DNA from: Pseudomonas sp. R4-35-07
GTDB taxonomy: Bacteria; Pseudomonadota; Gammaproteobacteria; Pseudomonadales; Pseudomonadaceae
Length of the DNA stretch: 64,000 nucleotides
Assembly (NCBI RefSeq): GCF_003852235.1
Contig: NZ_CP027732.1
Location: 558,001-622,000 of the forward strand
Reading direction: 5' to 3'
Shown: in pieces, positions 9,366-17,834 of the stretch
Position numbering within the stretch: the first letter of the stretch is position 1
Layout of the letters: each line of letters starts with the position of its first letter
Program-made: the position numbers and the translations under genes
The notes under the pieces: model-generated
Told to the model about the DNA's origin: nothing
Database searches by the model: none
The model's input: only the letters and a program-made list of their open reading frames with translations

Positions 9366-10099
9366 TGGCGGGTTGGAATCTGGAACCTGCCTACGCCGCT
9401 CTCGCGGACGACTTCGGAAGCCTGGAAGCGGTGTTTGCCCTGCAAGGTGAGCGCCTGACCCGCGACCCACTGTCGGAAGTGATTCGGGTGGAGCGCGGCG
9501 GGGTCAATTATTACGTCAAACGCTATGTCGGGGCTGGCAAAGGCCTGCGCCGCTACCTGGGCAAGCCGCGGGTCAAGTCCGAGTGGCAGAACCTCAAGCG
9601 CTTTGCCAAGTGGGGCATTCCCACCGCCGAGGTCATCGCCTGGGGCCTGCAACGTAGCGGATTGGCCTACGACCGTGGCGCGATGATCACCCGTGAGCTG
9701 CCCAAGACCGAAGACCTGTCGGCGTTGGCAGAGCGCAACGATCCGCGCCTCAAAGACCCCACGTGGGTCGATGCGATCAGCCGCCAGCTCGCCGAATACA
9801 CGCGCACCATGCACGATCACCGCTTTACTCACAACGACTTGAAGTGGCGCAACCTGCTGGTCGACGACCAGCGCACCCTGTACCTGATCGACTGCCCCAA
9901 CGGCGATTTCTGGCGCGGTTTCTGGCTCAAGTACCGCATTACCAAAGACCTGGCCTGCCTGGACAAGGTCGCCAAGTACCATCTGTCGGCCACCCAGCGC
10001 CTGCGTTTCTACATGCAATACCGCCAACGCACGCACCTGAAGACGTCGGACAAACAACGAATTCGCCATGTGGTGAAGTTTTTCGAGGGACGTGAATGA
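9365..10099 (+). CDS. LPS kinase-family protein, WapP-like
   Basis: A 244-residue InaA/Kdo-kinase-fold protein expected to phosphorylate an inner-core heptose; its neighbours and size resemble P. aeruginosa WapP. The ATG at 9365 overlaps the waaP stop. Kinase features: Lys52 (YVKRY), a complete catalytic loop THNDLKWRNLL with Asp158 and Asn163, and the metal-binding Asp176 in LYLIDCPNG. All catalytic residues are present, so an active kinase is likely. The exact position phosphorylated cannot be told from sequence. Its last four bases overlap the next kinase-like gene. Confidence 0.9.
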   Translation: MAGWNLEPAYAALADDFGSLEAVFALQGERLTRDPLSEVIRVERGGVNYYVKRYVGAGKGLRRYLGKPRVKSEWQNLKRFAKWGIPTAEVIAWGLQRSGLAYDRGAMITRELPKTEDLSALAERNDPRLKDPTWVDAISRQLAEYTRTMHDHRFTHNDLKWRNLLVDDQRTLYLIDCPNGDFWRGFWLKYRITKDLACLDKVAKYHLSATQRLRFYMQYRQRTHLKTSDKQRIRHVVKFFEGRE

Positions 10100-10848
10100 G
10101 TGACTTCCTGGCGGCCGAAGACCGCGCTTTGCTTGAGCGCAACGGCCTGGCTAGCTTCGACGCGCTGTGGGCCCGGCAACTGGATGCGGTGGACGAGCCG
10201 AACATCAGCGGCGACGGCTGGAGCAGCGTGTATCGCCTGGAGCTTGAAGGTCAGGGTTACTACCTCAAGCGCCAGAGCAACTACCTGACGCGCACCTTGC
10301 ACCGGCCGTTTGGCGAACCGAGTTTTGCCCGCGAGTTTCGCAATATCAGCCTGTACCGAAAGCTGGGTATCCCGGCCTTGCAGGCAGCCTTTTTTGGCGA
10401 GCGCAAGGTTGCAGGCGAGCGCCGTGCGATGCTGCTCACCCGTGCCCTGGACGGCTGGAACGACCTGGACTCGTTGCTGGAGCAATGGACGCAACTGAGC
10501 GACGCCCAGCAGCACGCGATCCTGCTGGCCTGCGGCAAGCTTGCGCGGCATTTGCACAGCGTGGGCCAGGTGCACGGCTGCTTTTATCCCAAGCATATTT
10601 TCCTGCAGGGCCGTGGCGACAGCTATGCCGCGCAACTGATCGACCTGGAAAAGACCCGTCCGCTGTTGTTCGGCTGGCGTGACCGGGTCAAGGACCTGGA
10701 ACCGCTGCTGCGCCGTGCACCGCAGTGGACCGACGCCCAGGTGCGACAGCTGTTGGCGGCTTACCTTGAGCAGCCCGAAGAGAGTGCATTGGTGTCTACC
10801 TGGCACCAGCGCCTGACGGCGCGCCGCAGCCACAAGGAGAACCGCTGA
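10096..10848 (+). CDS. LPS kinase-like protein lacking the catalytic Asp
   Basis: A 250-residue InaA-family protein in the overlapping kinase run. Lys59 (YYLKR) and a DFG-like Asp183 (LIDLEKTR) are kept. The catalytic loop reads VHGCFYPKHIFL at 159-170, so the Asp of the H-x-D motif is Cys162 and the loop Asn is His167. It may be a pseudokinase or partner of the neighbouring kinases, or use a non-standard mechanism; this HGC loop may be normal in its subfamily. The start ATGA overlap and the end TGATG overlap place it firmly in the operon. Confidence 0.88.
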   Translation: MSDFLAAEDRALLERNGLASFDALWARQLDAVDEPNISGDGWSSVYRLELEGQGYYLKRQSNYLTRTLHRPFGEPSFAREFRNISLYRKLGIPALQAAFFGERKVAGERRAMLLTRALDGWNDLDSLLEQWTQLSDAQQHAILLACGKLARHLHSVGQVHGCFYPKHIFLQGRGDSYAAQLIDLEKTRPLLFGWRDRVKDLEPLLRRAPQWTDAQVRQLLAAYLEQPEESALVSTWHQRLTARRSHKENR

Positions 10849-12299
10849 TGCGTTTGTCCGAGCTGAAAAGTGCCGGTCGTACACCCCGCCTGCCGCTGAC
10901 CCTCGATCTGGCGGATGCGGCAGGTCCGGGGCAACTGCAACTGCTCAGCCTGTTGCGGGTATTGCCAGGGCAGCGCTACGTCGGCGCCGCCGTGTGGCGC
11001 GGTCGCCCGGTGCTGGCCAAGTTGTTGGTGGGCAGCAAGGCGGCGCGGCATTTTCAACGTGAACTCAGCGGTGTGCGGCTATTGGCCGAGCAAGGCTTGA
11101 CCACGCCGCTGTTGCTGGCCGACGGCTTGCAGGAAGGCGAGGGGGGCTGGCTGCTGTTCGAGTTTCTCGAAGGCGCCCAAAGCCTGGCCGACGCCTGGCT
11201 CGCTGTCGAAGGCTTGCCGCCCTTGGCCGACGAACAAACCGCCGTGCTCGCCGAAGCGCTGGGCGCGATTGCGCAGATGCATGCCCAAGGGCTGTGGCAG
11301 GAAGACCTGCACCTGGACAACCTGCTGCGCCAGGACGGCAAACTGTATTTGATCGATGGTGCCGGAATCCGTGTCGAGGAGGCGGGCAAGCCGCTGTCGC
11401 GCAATCGGGTGCTGGAAAACCTCGGGGTGTTCTTTGCCCAGTTGCCGAAAAACCTCGAGCCGTTTACCGAAGAATTGCTGGTGTACTACCTGCTGGCAAA
11501 CGGCGAACATGCCTTGCCCCTGGAAGCGCTCGAAAAGCAGGTGCGCAAAGTCAGCGCCTGGCGCTTGAAGGACTATCTGAACAAGGTCGGTCGCGACTGC
11601 ACGCTGTTCAGCGTGGTGCGCGGGGCCTTCGGCCTGCGCGCGATTCGGCGTGAAGAAGAGGCCGCCATGCTGCCCGTGCTGGAGCAGGCCGATGCGCTGC
11701 TCGACCAGGGCCATCTGTACAAGACCGGTGGCGCGGCGAGCGTGGCCAAGGTCGAAGTGGCCGGCCGACCCCTGGTGATCAAACGTTACAACATCAAGGG
11801 TTTCGCCCACTGGCTCAAACGCTTCTGGCGCCCCAGCCGTGCCTGGCATTCCTGGCGCGAAGGCAATCGCCTGGCATTCCTTGGCATCGCCACGCCCAAG
11901 CCGCTGGCGGTGTTGGAGAAACGCTTTTTCTGGTTGCGCAGCCGTGCGTATCTGGTCACTGAATACCTGCCTGGACCCGACATTATCGAGCGTTTTGCGC
12001 CCTATGTTGAAAACGGCGATGCGCCTGAAGATGAGCTGCTGGCGCTGGACCGGTTGTTTGCCGAGTTGATCCGCGAGCGCATCAGCCATGGAGACTTCAA
12101 AGGCCACAACCTGTTCTGGAGTGAAGACCGCTGGGCGATGATCGACCTTGACGCCATGCGCCAGCACCACTCCGCTGCCAGCTTCGCTGCGGCGTATGCC
12201 AAGGATCGTGCGCGGTTCATGCGTAATTGGCCGCAGGGCAGTGCGTTGTATCAGGTGATTGATCAGCGTTTGCCTAAAGAGGTCAGCGCCGCCGGTTGA
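10848..12299 (+). CDS. Tandem two-domain LPS kinase-family protein
   Basis: A 483-residue protein made of two kinase-like halves. The first half has the loop QEDLHLDNLL with Asp153 and Asn158, and Asp170 in LYLIDGAG. The second half has Lys312 (LVIKRYN), HGDFKGHNLF with Asp416 and Asn421, and Asp433 in MIDLDAM. Both halves keep the catalytic Asp, so both could be active. It appears to correspond to the long kinase gene that follows the WapP-like genes in P. aeruginosa. It is the last gene of the waaF operon; a REPIN follows its stop. Confidence 0.88.
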   Translation: MRLSELKSAGRTPRLPLTLDLADAAGPGQLQLLSLLRVLPGQRYVGAAVWRGRPVLAKLLVGSKAARHFQRELSGVRLLAEQGLTTPLLLADGLQEGEGGWLLFEFLEGAQSLADAWLAVEGLPPLADEQTAVLAEALGAIAQMHAQGLWQEDLHLDNLLRQDGKLYLIDGAGIRVEEAGKPLSRNRVLENLGVFFAQLPKNLEPFTEELLVYYLLANGEHALPLEALEKQVRKVSAWRLKDYLNKVGRDCTLFSVVRGAFGLRAIRREEEAAMLPVLEQADALLDQGHLYKTGGAASVAKVEVAGRPLVIKRYNIKGFAHWLKRFWRPSRAWHSWREGNRLAFLGIATPKPLAVLEKRFFWLRSRAYLVTEYLPGPDIIERFAPYVENGDAPEDELLALDRLFAELIRERISHGDFKGHNLFWSEDRWAMIDLDAMRQHHSAASFAAAYAKDRARFMRNWPQGSALYQVIDQRLPKEVSAAG

Positions 12300-12300
12300 A

Positions 12301-12414
12301 GCGGGCCTTCGGCCCTATCGGGGGCAAGCCCCCTCCCACATTTGACTGTATTTACACATTTGAAGAGGTGAGCACAGTCAGTGTGGGAGGGGGCTTGCCC
12401 CCGATAGGCCCGCC
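12301..12414. repeat. REPIN, GTGGGAGGGGGCTTGCCCCCGAT family (A)
   Basis: Two inverted REP units, ctatcggggg... at 12315-12340 and its reverse complement at 12382-12407, flank a 41-bp spacer; the outer bases gcgggcc/ggcccgc extend the pairing. It lies between the convergent ends of the kinase operon and the TonB receptor gene and could serve as a bidirectional transcript end. Confidence 0.92.
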
Positions 12415-12426
12415 CAGGCGCTGCGT

Positions 12427-14505
12427 TCAGAACTGATACTCCGCCCCCGCCCCCGCATACCATGACCGCCCCGGCGCCGCTTCGTAGTAGCGACCATTGC
12501 CGTCCCCCACGATCACCGATCCCACGTACTGACGATCCAGCAAGTTATCCAGGCGCAAGGTCTGGTGAAAGGTCCAGTGCTCTGCCTTTTGCTCAAACCG
12601 CGCGCGCCAGTTGAATACGCTGTAGCCCGGTGCGGCGTGTTGGCGGTTGGTGTCTTCGACGTAGACTTTGCTGCGGTACATGCCTTCGAGGGCGGTACTG
12701 ACCCAGTCGCGCGGTTTCCAGTTCAGTTCAGTGAACAGCGTGGTTTGCGGCACGCCGGGCAGGTAGTTGCCTTTGTCGATGGTATTCGCGCCGCTGGGAA
12801 AGGCGCTGTCGTAGGTCGCCTGCAGGCGTGTATAGGCGAGGCTGGTGCTCCAGTGCTCGCTGAGTTGGCTTTCCACGCCCAGTTCGAAGCCGCGACGCAA
12901 GGTTCGGCCAGCGTTCTGGTAGCTGGTGCGGCCACCGATGGATTGCTGCACGACCAGTTCGTCTTCAGTGGTGATCTGGAACACGGCGGCGTTGACGCGG
13001 GTGTTGGCCAGTTGGGCCTTCAGGCCTATTTCGTATTGCGTGCTTTCAGACGGCTTCAAGCCAAAGTTGAAGCCTTCGACATTGCCTGGTGCATAGGCCA
13101 ACTCGGCCTGGGTGGGGGTTTCGAAGCCTTTGCCTGCGCTGATGTAACCGTGCAGGTCGGGCGTGAACGCGTACATCACGCTCATCGATGGGGTGTTCTT
13201 CTGGTAGGTCTTGTTGCCGCTGGCGTCGCCATTGCTCAGGAACTGATCGTCGACGTCCATCTGCATGGTGCTATGGCGGATGCCGGCTTGCAGGGTCCAG
13301 CGGTCGAGGGCCCAGTTGGCCTGGATATAGGGATCGAGGCTGCGAGCGGTGTCGATTTCGTCGCGGCGTAGCTGGCCTTTCACGCCCAGGGTGTTGCCGC
13401 TGTAGTTCTGATAGCCGTGGCGGCTGTCTTCGCTCTGGTCGAAGTCCAGGCCGGTGATGATCATCAACTCGCCAGGCGCGCGTTCGATGGGCTGCATCCA
13501 GCGCACGCTGCCACCGTAGAACTTGCGGTCGAATTGCACGACGCCACCGCCACGCTCGTTCGCGGGCGTGCCCTTGGGGATCGACAGGTATTGAATCACG
13601 CTGCGCCGCCCGGTGTAGGCGTTGACCTGCAAGGTCGCCTCGCCAAAGTACCGTTCGTAATTCATGCCCAATTGCTGATGATCGATACTTTTACGTGTGT
13701 TGTAGGTCAGCGCATTGGCACTCACCGAACGTGGATCAGCCTTGTATGCCGCCCAGGTCTGCCCCAGCGGATCTTGGGTGCCATTCTGTTCCAGGCTGCT
13801 GTAGATCAACGCCAGCTTGCTGTCGTCATCCGGCTGGAAATTGAGCTTGGCGAACGTCTGGTCGCGGCGCGCGCTGCTGTGGTCGCGATAACCGTTGGTG
13901 TCCATGCGCGAGGCGTCGAGCACGAAGCCGGCGCCGTTGGCCGCACCTTCGGCGGTGAGGTGGTTTTTGTTCAGCCCGTCGCTGCCGACCAGGGTTTCGG
14001 CACCGATGCGCGGCGGGCCCTCGCCGTCGCGGGAGAACATCTGGATCACCCCGCTGGCGTTGCTGCCATACAGCGTCGCGGCGGGGCCGCGCAGTATTTC
14101 GATGCGTTCGGCGGTGTCGAGGTTGAAGGTCGCTGCCTGGCCCTGGCCGTCCGGGGTGCTGGCGGGAATCCCGTCGGCCAGCAGCTTGATGCCGCGTACG
14201 CCGAAGGCTGAGCGGGCGCCGAAGCCACGGGAGGAGATTTGCAGGTCTTGCGCGTAGTTCTGGCGGTTCTGCACCACCAGGCCGGGCACACGGGACAAGG
14301 CTTCGGAGGCGTTGATGCCGAGTTGGCCGTCGCTGATCTGTTCGCGGCTGATGCCATCGACCGAGTAGGGCAGGTCAAAGGTGGGGCTGGCGCTGCGCGA
14401 ACCGGTGACCACGCTGGGGTCGAGGATCAGCGGCGCATCGTCAGCCTGGGCGGTATTTACCAGGCCCAGGAGCAGGGCCAGGCAAGCGGGGGTAGATGAG
14501 TTCAT
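12427..14505 (-). CDS. TonB-dependent outer-membrane receptor, YncD/PqqU-like
   Basis: A 692-residue outer-membrane gated channel. It has a signal peptide (cleavage after AQA near residue 21), a plug domain from about 30 to 150, and a beta-barrel ending in AEYQF with the usual terminal Phe. The plug sequence VPGLVVQNRQNYAQDLQ...RGFGARS...GIPASTPDGQGQ closely resembles E. coli YncD (PqqU), the pyrroloquinoline quinone receptor, so PQQ uptake is the best guess; another small ligand is possible. The gene sits alone on the minus strand inside the LPS region. The 206-bp upstream spacer contains a large inverted-repeat element. No Fur box was recognised. Confidence 0.88.
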   Translation of the reverse strand: MNSSTPACLALLLGLVNTAQADDAPLILDPSVVTGSRSASPTFDLPYSVDGISREQISDGQLGINASEALSRVPGLVVQNRQNYAQDLQISSRGFGARSAFGVRGIKLLADGIPASTPDGQGQAATFNLDTAERIEILRGPAATLYGSNASGVIQMFSRDGEGPPRIGAETLVGSDGLNKNHLTAEGAANGAGFVLDASRMDTNGYRDHSSARRDQTFAKLNFQPDDDSKLALIYSSLEQNGTQDPLGQTWAAYKADPRSVSANALTYNTRKSIDHQQLGMNYERYFGEATLQVNAYTGRRSVIQYLSIPKGTPANERGGGVVQFDRKFYGGSVRWMQPIERAPGELMIITGLDFDQSEDSRHGYQNYSGNTLGVKGQLRRDEIDTARSLDPYIQANWALDRWTLQAGIRHSTMQMDVDDQFLSNGDASGNKTYQKNTPSMSVMYAFTPDLHGYISAGKGFETPTQAELAYAPGNVEGFNFGLKPSESTQYEIGLKAQLANTRVNAAVFQITTEDELVVQQSIGGRTSYQNAGRTLRRGFELGVESQLSEHWSTSLAYTRLQATYDSAFPSGANTIDKGNYLPGVPQTTLFTELNWKPRDWVSTALEGMYRSKVYVEDTNRQHAAPGYSVFNWRARFEQKAEHWTFHQTLRLDNLLDRQYVGSVIVGDGNGRYYEAAPGRSWYAGAGAEYQF

Positions 14506-14530
14506 GAACAGGTCAGGTCCGTGGCGCCAC

Positions 14531-14658
14531 CCGACTCAGGTGCGCGGGTGCAAATATCGCAAGTTTAACGATTCAGCCTGGGAATTGCCGAGTTCCTTGC
14601 CGTTGGGCCGAATGAGAGGTTTCCTACGCCAGGCAGCGGCTATGGAAACCTGAGTCGG
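14531..14658. repeat. 128-bp inverted-repeat element with mutually exclusive stems
   Basis: CCGACTCAGGT (14531-14541) and ACCTGAGTCGG (14648-14658) are perfect 11-bp inverted repeats. Inside, AGGTTTCC (14617-14624) pairs with GGAAACCT (14644-14651), which shares four bases with the outer right arm, so the two stems cannot form together. It lies in the spacer between the TonB receptor (minus) and the YceK-like lipoprotein (plus). It could be a structured 5' leader of the receptor or a small MITE-like element. No target duplication was seen. Confidence 0.55.
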
Positions 14659-14711
14659 CGGCTCTAGGGTGCTAGATTTTCGGTCCTCTCAATAAGAAAG
14701 AAGTAGCAAAT

Positions 14712-15047
14712 ATGTGGACGCTTATCGTGCGGTTATCGGTGCTGCTGGGAATATCTTTGCTGCTGGGCGGCTGCGGTACCGCGACCACTGTGCTGCGAGG
14801 TGATGACGTCACTGTTCGCGAGCTCAGGGGCAAGAAAACCTATTGCCAGTCTGTTTCACGCATCTACAGCGGCGTGGCGTATGACCTGTGTGTCCTGCAC
14901 GGGCCGCCCAATTCCGCAGGCGGACTCTCGCTGAACGGTATTCCGTGGGCCATTCTCGATGTGCCCCTCTCCGGAGTGCTGGATACGCTCGTCCTGCCCT
15001 ATACCCTCTACCGGCAAAACGCCGACGGTAACCTTGAGCTTCGCTAG
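14712..15047 (+). CDS. YceK/YidQ-family lipoprotein (DUF1375)
   Basis: A 111-residue lipoprotein with a short signal peptide and lipobox LLGGC, giving lipid-modified Cys20. The body has the YceK-type pattern: YSGVAYDLCVLHGPPN, then GIPWAILDVPLSGVLDTLVLPYTLYRQ, a hydrophobic stretch that would sit against the membrane. The function of the family is unknown. The start ATG follows AAGAAAGAAG. It is a single gene in plus orientation, upstream of the carbamoyltransferase promoter. Confidence 0.85.
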   Translation: MWTLIVRLSVLLGISLLLGGCGTATTVLRGDDVTVRELRGKKTYCQSVSRIYSGVAYDLCVLHGPPNSAGGLSLNGIPWAILDVPLSGVLDTLVLPYTLYRQNADGNLELR

Positions 15048-15082
15048 CCCTTGGGGCTAACAGCTTCCTAGTGCTTTTAAGC

Positions 15083-15136
15083 TATAATCCCGCCCTTTAG
15101 CTGTTTCCCGCCCGTGCGGGAGGCACACTTTTTTCA
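15083..15136 (+). promoter_or_regulatory. Promoter -10 and attenuator-like hairpin before the carbamoyltransferase
   Basis: A consensus TATAAT lies at 15083-15088; a matching -35 is poor. About 20 bases on, CCCGC-CCGT-GCGGG (15107-15120) forms a hairpin that can extend through T-A and T-G pairs. It is followed by CACAC and a run of six T (15131-15136), an arrangement like an early intrinsic terminator inside the leader. The carbamoyltransferase GTG start is 44 bases further, with GAGG as its likely ribosome site. Confidence 0.5.
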
Positions 15137-15179
15137 GGCGCGACCCGCCTGCATGCAGACTAAAAGAGGCTAGACCCCA

Positions 15180-16937
15180 GTGGCATTGACGATTCTTGGC
15201 CTGTCCGGCGCCCTTAGCCATGATCCTTCCGCGGCCCTGTATATCGACGGCAAGCTGATCGCGGCCGCCGAAGAAGAGCGCTTCGTACGCGACAAACATG
15301 CAAAGAACCGCATGCCCTACGAGTCGGCGAAGTTCTGCCTGGAGCAAGCAGGCATCAAGCCTTCCGACGTTGACGTGGTGGCGATTCCGTTCGCTCCGAT
15401 CAGCTTGTTCGGCGAAGCGCGATGGCACTATGCCAAGCGTTACTGGTACGCCCCGGACCGCGCGCTCGACGCGATCCTGATGGGCAACCGCCGCTACAAG
15501 CGCTATCGCAACAAGATCGTCTGGTGCCTGGAGCAACTGGGCTTTGATCCGAAGAAAATCAAGATCGAACCGGTTGAACACCACCTGGCCCACGCCTCCA
15601 GTGCCTACCACTGCTCCGGCTTCCAGGAAAAAACCGCGATCCTGGGCATCGACGGCAAAGGTGAATACGCCACAACGTTTTTTGGTTACGGCGAAAACGG
15701 CAAGATCCACAAGATCAAGGAATTCTACGATCCGGACTCCCTGGGCGGCCTCTACGGCGCGATCACCGAGTTCCTCGGTTTCGAGATGCTCGACGGTGAG
15801 TTCAAGGTCATGGGCATGGCGCCTTATGGCGATGCCAGCAAATACGATTTCTCGCGCCTGGCCTCCTTTGAAAATGGCGAGTTGGTGATCAACACCGATT
15901 ACGCCAACGTCATCGGCCTGCGTCGCTATAAAGAGAAGGGCAAGGGGTTCTACTTCTCGCCAAAACTGATCGAGTGGCTGGGGCCCAAGCGCGAGGGCGA
16001 TATTGCCGACGAGCCGTACATCCACTACGCGGCCAGCATGCAGGCACTGTTCGAGAAACTGGCCTTGCAGATGATCGACCATTACCTGGGCGACATCCTC
16101 AAGGACACCGGCAAGCTGGCCTTTGCCGGCGGCTGTGCGCTGAACGTAAAGCTGAACCAGAAAATCATTGCCCGCGATGACGTCAAAGAGCTGTTCGTGC
16201 AGCCGGCGTCCGGCGATGCCGGCACTGCCGTGGGTGCGGCCGCCTATGTCTCCCACGCCCGTGGTGTGCCGGTGGAGAAGATGGAGCACGTCTATCTCGG
16301 CCCGTCCTACAGCAACGAAGATGTCATCGCGGCGTGCGCCAAGCACGACAGCAAGCCGAACTGGCGCAAGATCGAAAACATGCCCAAGCGTATCGCCAAA
16401 ATCATGGTCGATGGCAACCCGGTGGCCTGGTTCCAGGGCCGCATGGAGTTCGGCCCGCGTGCACTGGGCGGTCGCTCGATCATCGGTTGCCCCAGCGCCA
16501 CCGGCGTGGCCGACCGTATCAACCACCAGATCAAGTTCCGCGAGCGCTGGAGGCCTTTCTGCCCGTCAATGCTCGACACCGTGGCCCCGCAGATGATCAA
16601 GGTCGATCACCCGGCGCCGTTCATGACCTTCACCTTTGAAGTCTCGGAAGAATGGAAAACCCGCGTGCCGGAGGTGGTGCATGAAGACGGTACCTCCCGT
16701 GCCCAGGTGCTCAAGCGCGAATACAACCCGCGCTACTACGACATGATGAAGGAACTGGAAGTACTGACCGGTAACGGCGTGTCGCTGAACACCTCGCTCA
16801 ACCGCCGGGGTGAAGCGATGATCTGCTCGCCGACCGACGCGCTGAACATGTTCTTCGGCTCCGACCTGCAGTACCTGATCATGGAAGACATCCTGGTGGT
16901 CAAGGATGGCGTGGACCCCTATGACGCCGTGGTTTAA
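15180..16937 (+). CDS. NodU/CmcH-type carbamoyltransferase (LPS core carbamoylation)
   Basis: A carbamoyl-phosphate-dependent O-carbamoyltransferase of 585 residues. The N-terminal Kae1-like ATP-binding half has GLSGALSHDPSAAL near residue 7 and the metal-binding HHLAHASSAY near 138. The C-terminal YrdC-like half has GGCALNVKLNQKI near 318 and a SFRERW-type region, FRERWRPFCPSML, near 452. In P. aeruginosa the gene in this place (wapO) carbamoylates heptose II of the core, and the same job is inferred here. The start is GTG at 15180. Its TAA stop is directly followed by the ATG of the mig-14 homologue. Confidence 0.9.
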   Translation: MALTILGLSGALSHDPSAALYIDGKLIAAAEEERFVRDKHAKNRMPYESAKFCLEQAGIKPSDVDVVAIPFAPISLFGEARWHYAKRYWYAPDRALDAILMGNRRYKRYRNKIVWCLEQLGFDPKKIKIEPVEHHLAHASSAYHCSGFQEKTAILGIDGKGEYATTFFGYGENGKIHKIKEFYDPDSLGGLYGAITEFLGFEMLDGEFKVMGMAPYGDASKYDFSRLASFENGELVINTDYANVIGLRRYKEKGKGFYFSPKLIEWLGPKREGDIADEPYIHYAASMQALFEKLALQMIDHYLGDILKDTGKLAFAGGCALNVKLNQKIIARDDVKELFVQPASGDAGTAVGAAAYVSHARGVPVEKMEHVYLGPSYSNEDVIAACAKHDSKPNWRKIENMPKRIAKIMVDGNPVAWFQGRMEFGPRALGGRSIIGCPSATGVADRINHQIKFRERWRPFCPSMLDTVAPQMIKVDHPAPFMTFTFEVSEEWKTRVPEVVHEDGTSRAQVLKREYNPRYYDMMKELEVLTGNGVSLNTSLNRRGEAMICSPTDALNMFFGSDLQYLIMEDILVVKDGVDPYDAVV

Positions 16938-17834
16938 ATGCTGAACCGCTTGCGGGGCTGGCGTGAACGTGGCTGGACGCCTGTCGAGGCCGAGGTTTAC
17001 GCCCAGGCCTGGCAGCGTTACGGCGGCAGTGTGGCGACCCATCCGCAGGTGATCGAACGCCTGGCCGGCCTGGCGCAGCTTCCGGTGCGCTACCTGGGTT
17101 GGGAGCAGGATGGCGAACTCAAGGGGGCGATTGCCACCTGGGGGCGCGACCTGGCCTTGTCCAAGGACGTACTCAAGCGCACCGGCAGGAAGGGCCTGTT
17201 TGACCTGGGCAATGCCGAGATCATCCTGCCGATTGCCGCCGATGCGCAGGTGCCGCTGCGCCACCGTGGGCGTTACTTGTCAGCGCTGAACGAAGGGCGC
17301 ATCAGCACCCTCAAGCCCCAGGCCGAGCAATTGGCCATGGCGCGCACCCCTGAAGAACTCTCGAAAAAGTTTCGCTACAACCAGCGGCGTGAGTTGCGCT
17401 TGCTGGAAGAAGCGGGTGGCGTGGTGCGGGCGATCAACGAGTTTTCCAGCGTGGAACTGGCGGCGATCTATTGCGACCTGTTCCAGCGTCGCTGGGGTTT
17501 CCCGGCGGTCGGCGCGGCGCGCTTGGCCGAGGTGCTGGAGTTGCTCAAGGAGTTTCTGTTCGGCTCGGTGCTATTTCTCAACGACGCCGCAATCGCTGTG
17601 CAGTTGGTGTATCAGGTGCAGTCCCGCGAATGGTTCAGCGCCGAATACGTCAACGGCGGTGTCGACCCTGAAACTCGCGCGTTCAGCCCCGGCAGTGTGT
17701 TGAGTTTTCTTAATACCCAAAGTGCCTGGGAGCAGGCGCGCGCGGCCGACAAGTCGCTGCGCTTTTCCTTCGGGCGCGCCGACCGCGAATACAAGGAGCG
17801 CTGGTGCAACCCGGTGCCGGTGTTCAGCGTATGA
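16938..17834 (+). CDS. Mig-14 family protein
   Basis: A 298-residue protein of the Mig-14 family, which in Salmonella and P. aeruginosa contributes to resistance to cationic antimicrobial peptides and is peripheral to the inner membrane. The C-terminal half has an acetyltransferase-like (GNAT/FemAB-type) layout: RYNQRRELRLLEEAGG, FQRRWGF, and SVLSFLNTQSAWEQA followed by a terminal FGRADREYKERW. The biochemical activity is unknown. It starts directly after the carbamoyltransferase stop and overlaps dnpA by ATGA, so these three genes form one unit for core modification and envelope stress. Confidence 0.87.
   Translation: MLNRLRGWRERGWTPVEAEVYAQAWQRYGGSVATHPQVIERLAGLAQLPVRYLGWEQDGELKGAIATWGRDLALSKDVLKRTGRKGLFDLGNAEIILPIAADAQVPLRHRGRYLSALNEGRISTLKPQAEQLAMARTPEELSKKFRYNQRRELRLLEEAGGVVRAINEFSSVELAAIYCDLFQRRWGFPAVGAARLAEVLELLKEFLFGSVLFLNDAAIAVQLVYQVQSREWFSAEYVNGGVDPETRAFSPGSVLSFLNTQSAWEQARAADKSLRFSFGRADREYKERWCNPVPVFSV

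Noticed and set aside
10096-10848. Reading gene 10096-10848 as a decayed pseudogene because of the missing Asp
   Set aside because: The frame is intact, coupled at both ends and keeps other family residues, so it looks maintained by selection.
12301-12414. CRISPR-like array from repeated inverted units
   Set aside because: Only two inverted REP units per site with stem-loop symmetry; no direct-repeat/spacer series and no cas genes.
14506-14711. Cobalamin riboswitch upstream of the TonB receptor
   Set aside because: I looked for the B12 box and the GGTGCC/GCCACTG blocks on the minus strand; none is present, although a GACTCAGG stretch looks similar at first glance.
15057-16526. Long minus-strand frame opposite the carbamoyltransferase
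   Set aside because: Low-complexity, Val/Asp/Gly/Arg-rich translation typical of an antisense frame in high-GC DNA; the plus frame is a clear NodU-family enzyme.
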